A DNA stretch of 21,212 nucleotides from an uncultured Methanobrevibacter sp. (GTDB taxonomy: Archaea > Methanobacteriota > Methanobacteria > Methanobacteriales > Methanobacteriaceae), in contig ONQL01000024.1 in assembly GCA_900319985.1 (NCBI GenBank), positions 1-21,212 of the forward strand, given 5' to 3'. The position numbers and the translations under genes are program-made. Positions 14,369 through 21,212 of this stretch are shown in pieces. Positions within the stretch are counted from its first letter, which is position 1. Each line of letters starts with the position of its first letter. Below the pieces are notes generated by a model. That model made no database searches and was not told the DNA's origin. It was given only the letters and a program-made list of their open reading frames with translations.

Positions 14369-15187
14369 TCACTCATCCTTATTTTTTATCAACTCTTCAA
14401 GGTTATCAATTTTTTTATCCAAGTCATCAATTTTGGCATATAACTCTTCATTTTTAACATCATAGTGTTTTTTTAGTATTGCGGCGGCAAGAGTTGCAGT
14501 ACCTACGCCTGACAATAAGTAACCTCCCCAAACCAAAAATACAGAGTTGATTTTTCCAATGACAGATGAACCCAAAACAGCATATCCATTACTCGTGAAT
14601 GCATTTGAAACCATTACCAATGAATTTAAAGGATCAACATGTTCTGCAAGCTGAGTTATGAAAAAACTTATGAATATTATTGAAAACAATAAGATTATAG
14701 CTATTCCCAAACCATTTGACTCAGTGTATTCCCTAAACTTGTCATAATACACCTTTATAAAGTAAATAAATACCGGAACGTGAATCAAAGCCAAATATCC
14801 CACTAGACTTTTACCAAATAGGAAATATGTCAGAGAACCATATGGAATCAGCAAGATTAATAAAATCCTATTTTTCCAATCTCTCATATCCAGTTTGGTT
14901 GCTACATATAGAGAAATGACAATATCAAATATTACAAAAGAAAGCAAATCCTTTCCAACATAAACTACATTATATAAAATGCACATGAACAGCAAACCCA
15001 TCATTATCAGGAAAGACATTTGCCTTAATGAATGGAGCTCCTCTTCTGGCAAATATTCTTTTGGATTTAGTAATTTGTAGGATGAGTTTTCTAGTTTATT
15101 AAAAATGAATCTGAAAATAACCATGAAAACTAAAAAAACAAGGATTTCCAAAACAAATTCTATGAGGGTCAGATAGTTTATTTGCAT
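14369..15187 (-). CDS. multi-pass membrane protein with possible pore loop and coiled-coil tail
   Basis: A 272-residue integral membrane protein that I cannot assign to a named family. Hydrophobic segments lie at about 7-30, 58-80, 81-98, 106-125, 126-147, 160-181 and 211-236. Between the last two, residues 188-206 (NSLVMVSNAFTSNGYAVLG) are a short polar-tipped helix followed by a glycine turn, then a helix starting at GKINSVFLVWGGYLLSG. This re-entrant layout recalls the P-loop of potassium channels and Trk/Ktr transporters, but the canonical TVGYG filter is absent. Residues 239-272 are charged heptads (ELYAKIDDLDKKIDNLEELI), probably a cytoplasmic coiled coil that could make it oligomeric. 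A TATA-like TTTATAAA (minus strand, near 15222-15229) lies upstream. There is no clear Shine-Dalgarno. It lies downstream of the giant surface protein but behind a terminator. Confidence 0.7.
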   Translation of the reverse strand: MQINYLTLIEFVLEILVFLVFMVIFRFIFNKLENSSYKLLNPKEYLPEEELHSLRQMSFLIMMGLLFMCILYNVVYVGKDLLSFVIFDIVISLYVATKLDMRDWKNRILLILLIPYGSLTYFLFGKSLVGYLALIHVPVFIYFIKVYYDKFREYTESNGLGIAIILLFSIIFISFFITQLAEHVDPLNSLVMVSNAFTSNGYAVLGSSVIGKINSVFLVWGGYLLSGVGTATLAAAILKKHYDVKNEELYAKIDDLDKKIDNLEELIKNKDE

Positions 15188-15348
15188 ATATCTTATTTTT
15201 GAAAAGTGCCATATTAATATTTTAGGCTTTATAAATCAAGATATTTAATTAATTGCATTTTTGAGTTTTGTTTCTTAATTGACAGTTACAGACCATTTGA
15301 AAATACCAAATAATTACCATATCAAAAAAAAAACATGAATGATGAATA

Positions 15349-15398
15349 ATTAAAAAAAAAGAAAAAAAGAGTGGATTGATTATGCTTCAGAGCATAAT
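15349..15398 (-). terminator. intrinsic-type terminator after the surface-protein gene
   Basis: On the minus strand ATTATGCT (15398-15391) pairs perfectly with AGCATAAT (15386-15379) over a four-base loop, followed after a short spacer by two long U runs from the A-tract at 15349-15369. The hairpin covers the TAA that closes the in-frame extension described below. A further U10 run lies at 15329-15338. Confidence 0.65.
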
Positions 15399-15463
15399 AA
15401 ACCAATAGCTCTGTTGTAAAATAATATTAAGTAAGCTAAAAAGATACCGCCGATAGTATTAAT
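15380..15463 (-). other. in-frame hydrophobic 27-codon extension after the amber stop
   Basis: Directly after the TAG (15464-15466) of the surface-protein gene the same frame stays open for 27 codons and closes with TAA (15380-15382). The translation includes GGIFLAYLILFY followed by NRAIGLLCSEA, a short membrane-helix-like segment with codon choices (ATC, GGC, TAC, AAC) like those of real genes. It could be a former C-terminal anchor cut off by an amber mutation, a readthrough product, or the scrap of another gene joined by recombination. There is no separate start codon. Confidence 0.3.
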
Positions 15464-15736
15464 CTACTTAACTTTAACAGTTGTTTTTATTGTGTCTTTA
15501 CTGTAAGTTACTTTGACAGCGTATGTTTTACCTTTTTTAAGCTTGTTGATAACTTTTTTGTTTAATGTTTTTTGTGCAATACCCTTTTTGTTGGTTTTGA
15601 CTTTGTAGGTTTTTCCATTAAACTTAAAGGTTATTATTTTTCCTTTTTGGAGTTTACCATTGATTTTGAGGGTTGCTTTTAAGGTAAATTTCTTGGCTGT
15701 CTTTTTAACAGTGACCTTTTTGGCTTTAAGTACCTG
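15464..15736 (-). other. Lys-rich C-terminal beta domain of the surface protein
   Basis: About 90 residues with some 30 lysines (KKVTVKKTAKKFTLKATLK, NKLKKGKTYAVKVTYSKD), arranged as short beta strands. Domains of this kind end many Methanobrevibacter adhesin-like proteins. The strong positive charge would suit binding to the acidic wall polymer; this is inference. Confidence 0.6.
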
Positions 15737-18700
15737 TTTTACTGTTACAGTGTTTTTAACTGATTTTCCATTAAATGTTGTTTTTATAGTGTACTTTTTA
15801 GGAACATCAGTTATTTTGATTTTGGCTATACCATTTTTATTGGTTTTCACTGTTGTGGATTTACCGTTGATGGTAAATTTGACACTAGCTCCAGAAGCAG
15901 CCACTTTACCATCAGCTGAGACTATTTTAACTGAGAAGTATTTACCACCAGCATAATCCACTTTAATGTTTTTGTTTTGTGTGATTTTACAAGTTTTTGT
16001 ATTTAATTTCACAGCAACACTGTTCTTGTAGGTTTGACCGTCGTATGAGGTTGTCACATCATAGGTACCTGGAACATTAGTTATTGCAACTTTAGCAATT
16101 CCGTCAGCATCAGTTATAGTTGCAGTTGTTTTTCCATTGATTGTGAAATTGACAACAGCACCTGCACCGACAGCATGGCCATCATCAGATACAACTTTAA
16201 CGGAGAAGTATGATCCACTGCCATAATCAACAGTGATGTTTTCATTGTTGATGATTTTACTGTCATCAGCAACAGTGTATACTTTTAAACATGCGATATA
16301 ACCTAAGTCATAAGCATCTTGCCATGTTTTTCCGTCAAATGAGACATATGAAATGTTTTGAACATAATGAACCCTAGTATCCTCTAAGAGAAGGTATGGA
16401 ATCCAATTTGAGGTTATTTCTGCTTTGAAGACATCGCCTTTTTTGATTGGCACATAACTATCTAATTTGATAGTGTGATAACCAACATATGGGGACACTC
16501 CTTCTTGAGTCAATTTTAATTCATCGTTTACAAAAATTTTGACTGTATAATTGACGCCACTCTCATTGAAGTATGTTCCAACACCCGCAATCAAATCATC
16601 ATCCAATGCTTCAAAGACATTCCTATAACTTATAGTTCCATTACTTGACTCATAATTAGAAAGCCATGTAATGTCATATTGATAGTTTTTATTGTATGGC
16701 ACAGTATTTTCGATTATTGCAGCGGCAGCGTAATCAGTGACCTTTCCTGGCTTATATGCTAAGAGTGATTTGTCATAATATGAAACATAGAGATATCCTT
16801 TGTCTCCCCAGTCTGAACCATAACTGTTTTTGATAATCCATGCCCCATTACCCGGAGGAGTGATTAGGAATTTTTCTTTTGGGAAATTATCGTCCCAACC
16901 GATAATGGATACTTCGTGGTTTGCACCTTCAGGCATATCGACATATTGTGCACAGGTTTTCGGATTATAATACGGAACTTCATCATCAAATGAAGATTGT
17001 CCGAAAAAGGACACATCCAGAGATCCATATTTCAGGATTGCCAATTTAATTTGTGTACCGTTAGGAATTTCATTATTAGGTACAAATATCACATCCTGAA
17101 CATGAATGTCCTTGCCTGTTGTGATTGGCATTGTAATTTTTCCTAGCTCATCATAAGTATCTACACCATATGGAATTGCTCCAAGCCAGCTCAATAAATA
17201 GCCTACAGAAGCAAGATTGGCTCCACCTTCAAATACTTCAATAGCTCCATAAGGAGAATATTTCATCACAGTTTTCATGTTATTCATAGAAACATTAAAT
17301 GGAATTCCTGTAGCTTTTAATAATGCTGATTCTAATGAGCCTGACATTCCAAAAGTCCAGCAGGCACCCATCCATCCTTGATCTTTAACTGATGATACCC
17401 ATCCCCAGTCACGCAAATCAAATTTGGCTGGAAGAGTATCAACATTTATGGTATTGTTAACCAGAGCCAACTCCATACCTTCTCCAACCATTATTGTTGC
17501 ATAAAATGTATTGTTGGTTGAAACAGTGTCATTATTTAATTCAGTGGTTGTATCTATAGTATATTTTTTAGTAAAGACACTGAAAACGGCATTTGTATTG
17601 TTTTTGAATGTTGAACCTTTAATGTTGAATGAGCTATCATATGCATATATTGCATTACCTTCACTTGCAACATTGTTGAAAAACTTGGAGTCAGTTATGT
17701 TTAGTGTAGAGATATCTGAGAATATTGCTCCACCAGAAGTTGGATAATCCTCAATTATGCCAGCACCATTTGATTCAAAAGTACAATTGTTGATTTTAGT
17801 TTCTGTAAATGAAAGGTAAATTGCTCCACCATTGAAGGTAACACGGTTGTTTATGAATTCTGTATTGTTTAGCCAGAACTGTCCGCCCAATTGGACATAT
17901 GCTCCACCAAATTCAGAAGATGCGTCCTTAAATTTAGAATCGATTATTGTCACATTACCCTCATTGCCAGGATTATATCCAGTAATGTCTACATAAACTG
18001 CTCCTGCATTTCTGGAAGAAGTAGTGTTTATGAATTCACAATTGCTAATGTAAAGTTCACCACCTTCCCTAAGGCTCATTGCACCTGCAGTCAAATTAGC
18101 TTTTAGATTAATGAATTTAGAATCAATTATTCTAATTTTAGAACCTACAAGATATATAGCTGGTGAATATGTGGCAGTGGTATTGGCAAAGGTAATGTTT
18201 TCAAGATTAAATTGGGAACCTGTGGAACCCATGACCTGGCCTGCTTTAGCATATATTTTTGAGGTAATGTATGAATTGTAAAGATTTAGTTTTCCTTTCG
18301 CAACTACAAATGATGATCCGCCTTCACCAGCATAATTGTCAATGAATTTGGAATTGTTACAATTAATAGTTACATCTTCGTAGACTGCTACAGCACCACC
18401 ATTTTTACTTGCATAGTTGTCAATGAAAGTAACATTGTTCAATGTAAATGATTTGGCAGCATAGATTGCTCCACCTTTTTCAGCATTACCCCCGATTAAA
18501 ATCAAATCGTTTAATGTTACATTGTTTGCAGTAATGTTGAATATTCGTGATAGATTATTACCGTCAATTGTGTGGCCGTTACCGTTAAGGACAAAATTAT
18601 CCTTGTTAATAACAATTCCGCCACTGTTATCTGTTTCGTTGTTGAATTCATAATCATCATCAAGAGTCAAATATTGGCCTGATGCATTTATAAGGCTTTC

Positions 18701-21212
18701 CAATTCAGTAAATGTATTTGTTGCATTGGTTTTGTTTGAATCCGCAACAGTATAAACTTTTAAACACACAATGTATCCTAAGTCATAGGTATCTTTCATA
18801 GGTTCTCCGTCGAAGGATATGTATGAGAGATTTTGTGTGTAATGTGTCCTGGTATTGGTTAAGTTAATGGTTGGTGCAGTTTTTGAAGTTATTACTGCTT
18901 TGAAAACATCACCTTTTCTAACTGGTATGTATTTGTTTAACTTGATTGTGCGGTAACCGAAGTATGGTGATACTCCAGTTTGGGTCAATTTCAATTCGTC
19001 ATTTACATAAATTTCGACTGTATAATCATTTCCTTCCTTGTCGAAGTATGTTCCGACAGCTGCAATTAAATCATCATCCAATGCCTCAAATACATTCATA
19101 TAACTTACATTTTTAGTGCCTGTTTTGAAATCTCCCATCCATATGATGTTATATTGGTAGTTTTTATTGTATGGTTCGGTATTTTCAATTATTATTGAAG
19201 TAGCGTAAGTTGTCACGTCTATAGATTTTATTAATGTCTTATCGTAATATGAAATATAGAAGAATCCATTCTCTCCATATTCGGTACCATAACTGTTTTT
19301 TACAATCCATGCACCGTTGCCAGGAGGTGTGATTAAGAAGTTGCTTGCATCATAACTATCGTTCCATCCTATAATTGAAACATCATGACTTGGAGTTAAA
19401 GGCTCATTAACATAATGTGCATGTGTTTCTGGATTATAATAAGGATTTACCTCATCAATTGTGGCTTGCCCGAAAAAGTTCACGTCTATGGAACCGTATT
19501 TCATGATTGCCAATTTGAGCTGTGTGCCGTTTGGTATTTCATTGTTAGGTGTGAACATCACATCCTGAACATGGATATCATTTAGGGTTGTGATTGCTGG
19601 GGAAATTTTTCCAACTTCATCATAGGTATCCGCATTCTGTGTGAATGCTCCAAGCCAGCTTAACAAATAAGCTGTGGAAATAACGTTGAATCCAAGTTCT
19701 CCTGTTTCACTGCATCCGTAAATTGAATATTTTATCATAGTATTCTGCATGTTGTTTTCTGAAAAATCAGTTGTGATGTTTGCAGCTTTCAACAATGCTG
19801 ATTCCAGGCTACCAGTCATTCCAAATGTCCAGCAGGCACCCATCCCTCCTTGATTTTTAACGGATGAAACCCATCCGTAATCACGTAAATCAAAGCTATC
19901 TGGAATAGTAGTGATATTGATGGTATTGTTAAGCAATATTAATTGCATGCCTTGCCCTATCATTATTGTTGCATAATCGGTATTGTTTGTTGAGACATTA
20001 TCGTCATTAACATAAACATTATTTTCTAAAACGGATTCTTTATCGAAAACAGTATAGATAGGGTTTACATTGTTTTCAAATATTGAATTTTTGATGTTGT
20101 ATGAGTTATCGTATGCATAGATTGCACTGCCAGCAATTGCCACATTATTGAAAAATTTAGAGTCTGTTATATTTAATGTACTTATATCACAGAATATTGC
20201 ACCACCATAGGTTGGATATCCTTCAATAATGCTGACGCCATTTGAATCAAAGGTACAATTATCGATTTCAGTATTTGTATATGAAAGGTAAATTGCGCCT
20301 CCATTATATTTAGCATGAGAGTTTATGAATTCTGTATTCTTTAACACGAAATCTCCGCCCAATTGGACATATGCTCCACCAAATTCAGAATATGTGTCCC
20401 TAAATTTGGAATCAATTATAGTCACATTACCTGTAGCGCCAGGCGCTCCAATAACATCTGCAAAAATGACACCTCCATTTCTTGAAGAAGTGATGTTTTC
20501 GAATTCACAGTTTTCAATATATAGTTCTCCACCCTCTTTAGTACCAATTGCACCTGCGGTAATATTGGCTTTTAAATCAAGGAATTTGGAATTTCTTATT
20601 AAAGCTTTAAAAGTTTTACCATATATTGCCGGTGCATAAGATGCAGTAATATTGGTGAAAGTAGTGTTTTCTATATAAAGTTCAGCATTTGAAAGGTAAA
20701 TTTGAGAACTTTTAGCGAAATTTTTTGAGGTTATGTATGAATTGTAAAGTTTCACTTCACTACTCGAAACAAGAATGGATGATCCACTATCGGCATAATT
20801 ATCAATAAATTTGGTATTATTACAAATAATGGTTGTACCGGGTGTGACTCCTATAGCTCCCCCTTGTTCGTTTGCATAATTGTTGATGAAAGTAACATTA
20901 TTTAATGTTATTGTTCCCTCAGCACGTATTCCCCCACACATTCCGTAATTACCGTTGATTAAAATCAAATCATTTAATGTTACGTTGTTTGCTATAATGT
21001 TGAATAGTCTTGATTGGTTGTTTCCGTCAATTGTGCGGCCGTTACCGTTAAGAACAAAATTATCCTTCCCAATAACAATTCCGCTGTTGTCATCGGTTTC
21101 ATTATTGAATTTGTAGTCATGGGTTAAATCCACAACATCTTTACTTTTTATTTCATCAGTCAGGTTGGTGAATGAATCATCACCTGCAGTGTAGATGTCA
21201 TTCTGAGCGGTT
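15464..21212 (-). CDS. giant adhesin-like surface protein with two papain-like peptidase domains (5' partial)
   Basis: The frame is open to the window edge, so the N-terminus and signal peptide lie outside. A GTG at 21133 is internal, and residue numbers here count from it (1889 residues to the stop). Domain order: beta-helix repeats of the NxTFxNNxAxxxGGAIY kind (before 1 to 400); papain-like C1 peptidase (409-640) with Q428, C434, H583, N613; lectin-like beta domain (650-798); second beta-helix (808-1230); second C1 peptidase (1233-1465) with Q1252, C1258, H1406, N1436; second lectin-like domain (1475-1623); two Ig-like domains (1627-1709, 1718-1799); Lys-rich domain (1800-1889) ending TTVKVK. 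Both triads are complete. Many Asn-x-Ser/Thr sites suggest glycosylation. It is probably exported and held at the pseudomurein wall by the basic C-terminus. Natural substrates are unknown; host or microbial surface proteins, or self-processing, are possibilities. Confidence 0.88.
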   Translation of the reverse strand, partial: TAQNDIYTAGDDSFTNLTDEIKSKDVVDLTHDYKFNNETDDNSGIVIGKDNFVLNGNGRTIDGNNQSRLFNIIANNVTLNDLILINGNYGMCGGIRAEGTITLNNVTFINNYANEQGGAIGVTPGTTIICNNTKFIDNYADSGSSILVSSSEVKLYNSYITSKNFAKSSQIYLSNAELYIENTTFTNITASYAPAIYGKTFKALIRNSKFLDLKANITAGAIGTKEGGELYIENCEFENITSSRNGGVIFADVIGAPGATGNVTIIDSKFRDTYSEFGGAYVQLGGDFVLKNTEFINSHAKYNGGAIYLSYTNTEIDNCTFDSNGVSIIEGYPTYGGAIFCDISTLNITDSKFFNNVAIAGSAIYAYDNSYNIKNSIFENNVNPIYTVFDKESVLENNVYVNDDNVSTNNTDYATIMIGQGMQLILLNNTINITTIPDSFDLRDYGWVSSVKNQGGMGACWTFGMTGSLESALLKAANITTDFSENNMQNTMIKYSIYGCSETGELGFNVISTAYLLSWLGAFTQNADTYDEVGKISPAITTLNDIHVQDVMFTPNNEIPNGTQLKLAIMKYGSIDVNFFGQATIDEVNPYYNPETHAHYVNEPLTPSHDVSIIGWNDSYDASNFLITPPGNGAWIVKNSYGTEYGENGFFYISYYDKTLIKSIDVTTYATSIIIENTEPYNKNYQYNIIWMGDFKTGTKNVSYMNVFEALDDDLIAAVGTYFDKEGNDYTVEIYVNDELKLTQTGVSPYFGYRTIKLNKYIPVRKGDVFKAVITSKTAPTINLTNTRTHYTQNLSYISFDGEPMKDTYDLGYIVCLKVYTVADSNKTNATNTFTELESLINASGQYLTLDDDYEFNNETDNSGGIVINKDNFVLNGNGHTIDGNNLSRIFNITANNVTLNDLILIGGNAEKGGAIYAAKSFTLNNVTFIDNYASKNGGAVAVYEDVTINCNNSKFIDNYAGEGGSSFVVAKGKLNLYNSYITSKIYAKAGQVMGSTGSQFNLENITFANTTATYSPAIYLVGSKIRIIDSKFINLKANLTAGAMSLREGGELYISNCEFINTTSSRNAGAVYVDITGYNPGNEGNVTIIDSKFKDASSEFGGAYVQLGGQFWLNNTEFINNRVTFNGGAIYLSFTETKINNCTFESNGAGIIEDYPTSGGAIFSDISTLNITDSKFFNNVASEGNAIYAYDSSFNIKGSTFKNNTNAVFSVFTKKYTIDTTTELNNDTVSTNNTFYATIMVGEGMELALVNNTINVDTLPAKFDLRDWGWVSSVKDQGWMGACWTFGMSGSLESALLKATGIPFNVSMNNMKTVMKYSPYGAIEVFEGGANLASVGYLLSWLGAIPYGVDTYDELGKITMPITTGKDIHVQDVIFVPNNEIPNGTQIKLAILKYGSLDVSFFGQSSFDDEVPYYNPKTCAQYVDMPEGANHEVSIIGWDDNFPKEKFLITPPGNGAWIIKNSYGSDWGDKGYLYVSYYDKSLLAYKPGKVTDYAAAAIIENTVPYNKNYQYDITWLSNYESSNGTISYRNVFEALDDDLIAGVGTYFNESGVNYTVKIFVNDELKLTQEGVSPYVGYHTIKLDSYVPIKKGDVFKAEITSNWIPYLLLEDTRVHYVQNISYVSFDGKTWQDAYDLGYIACLKVYTVADDSKIINNENITVDYGSGSYFSVKVVSDDGHAVGAGAVVNFTINGKTTATITDADGIAKVAITNVPGTYDVTTSYDGQTYKNSVAVKLNTKTCKITQNKNIKVDYAGGKYFSVKIVSADGKVAASGASVKFTINGKSTTVKTNKNGIAKIKITDVPKKYTIKTTFNGKSVKNTVTVKQVLKAKKVTVKKTAKKFTLKATLKINGKLQKGKIITFKFNGKTYKVKTNKKGIAQKTLNKKVINKLKKGKTYAVKVTYSKDTIKTTVKVK
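15737..16255 (-). repeat. two tandem Ig-like (Big_1-type) domains
   Basis: Residues 1627-1709 and 1718-1799 of the surface protein align almost end to end: NENITVDYG..YFSVKVVSDDG..V.FTINGK.. D.DGIAKVAITNVPGTY and NKNIKVDYA..YFSVKIVSADG..VKFTINGK..NKNGIAKIKITDVPKKY. They form a stalk between the catalytic modules and the wall-binding end. Confidence 0.8.
16265..18712 (-). repeat. second copy of the beta-helix / C1 peptidase / lectin-like module
   Basis: Residues 808-1623 repeat the first module with a period of about 820-824 residues. FTELESLI, NGNGHTIDGNN, FDLRDWGWVSSVK, GACWTF, IKNSYG, VSPYVGYHTIKL and CLKVYTVAD each have counterparts in copy 1. The nucleophile C1258 is encoded at 17360-17362, confirmed as TGC on the minus strand. 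Confidence 0.88.
18740..21172 (-). repeat. first copy of the beta-helix / C1 peptidase / lectin-like module
   Basis: From FTNL just upstream of the internal GTG to VYTVAD at residue 798. It contains FDLRDYGWVSSVK, the nucleophile C434 (TGC, 19832-19834), H583 in SHDVSIIGW, N613 in VKNSYG, and the lectin-like region NYQYNIIW..VSPYFGYRTIKL..CLKVYTVAD. About ten beta-helix rungs precede the peptidase. Confidence 0.88.

Noticed and set aside
15464..15466. TAG as a pyrrolysine codon in the surface protein
   Set aside because: Nothing in the window hints at pyrrolysine genes, the downstream tail is only 27 codons, and proteins of this class commonly end in a VKVK-like sequence.
17511..20639. Plus-strand open frames of 70-100 codons opposite the surface-protein gene (for example 17511-17747 and 20325-20639)
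   Set aside because: They are antisense shadows of a repetitive Asn/Thr-rich gene and have no ribosome sites.
21133..21135. GTG at 21133 as the start of the surface protein
   Set aside because: The frame stays open through sensible sequence (TAGDDSFTNL) to the window edge, and copy 2 of the module aligns to residues upstream of it.
15464..21212. CRISPR-like or short tandem DNA repeats in the Asn-rich region
   Set aside because: The periodicity is at protein level (beta-helix rungs), with no identical short DNA repeats or spacers.

Overview
The window looks like chromosomal DNA of a gut- or rumen-type methanogenic archaeon, most likely Methanobrevibacter or a close relative in the Methanobacteriales. 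The evidence is very low GC, strongly A/T-ending codons, archaeal TATA boxes with GGAG/GGTG ribosome sites or leaderless starts, archaeal information-processing genes (aIF2-beta, an Nmd3-like protein, a short archaeal TyrRS), a methanogenesis protein (MtrH), and a giant secreted adhesin-like protein with beta-helix, papain-like peptidase and Ig-like modules. That adhesin class is typical of Methanobrevibacter. Species cannot be fixed from the sequence alone.

Layout. 1-3149 (+): the possible tail of an upstream gene, then aIF2-beta and an Nmd3-like gene. Next comes a 300-base gap holding a structured RNA-like block that resembles the right end/omega-RNA of an IS200/IS605-type element. TyrRS and a one-base-spaced 69-residue acidic protein follow. 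3150-4579: a 490-base AT-rich leader with several dyads drives a solitary mtrH, outside any mtr operon. 4747-5325 (-): thymidylate kinase, convergent with mtrH across a hairpin terminator and divergent from the next operon. 5407-10337 (+): two overlapping, clearly duplicated U32-family genes with conserved Fe-S-type cysteines. 10417-14029 (+): a MutS-like ATPase with an HhH front end, then a UbiB/ABC1-type atypical kinase with two C-terminal membrane helices. 14030-14368: convergent gap with a possible gene relict. 14369-15187 (-): a multi-pass membrane protein with a possible pore loop and a coiled-coil tail. 15464 to the right edge (-): a very large surface protein whose N-terminus is cut off by the window edge.

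How the parts relate. The first block is translation/ribosome housekeeping. The U32 pair resembles known U32 hydroxylases that work as Fe-S proteins, sometimes as heterodimers. Its closeness to a UbiB-like gene recalls anaerobic quinone synthesis, but nothing in the window shows a quinone pathway. The most striking object is the terminal surface protein: a module of beta-helix, papain-like peptidase and lectin-like domain is duplicated in tandem (period about 823 residues) with both Cys-His-Asn triads intact. It is followed by two Ig-like domains and a Lys-rich C-terminal domain. Its stop codon is an amber followed in frame by 27 codons of hydrophobic, coding-like sequence ending at a terminator hairpin.
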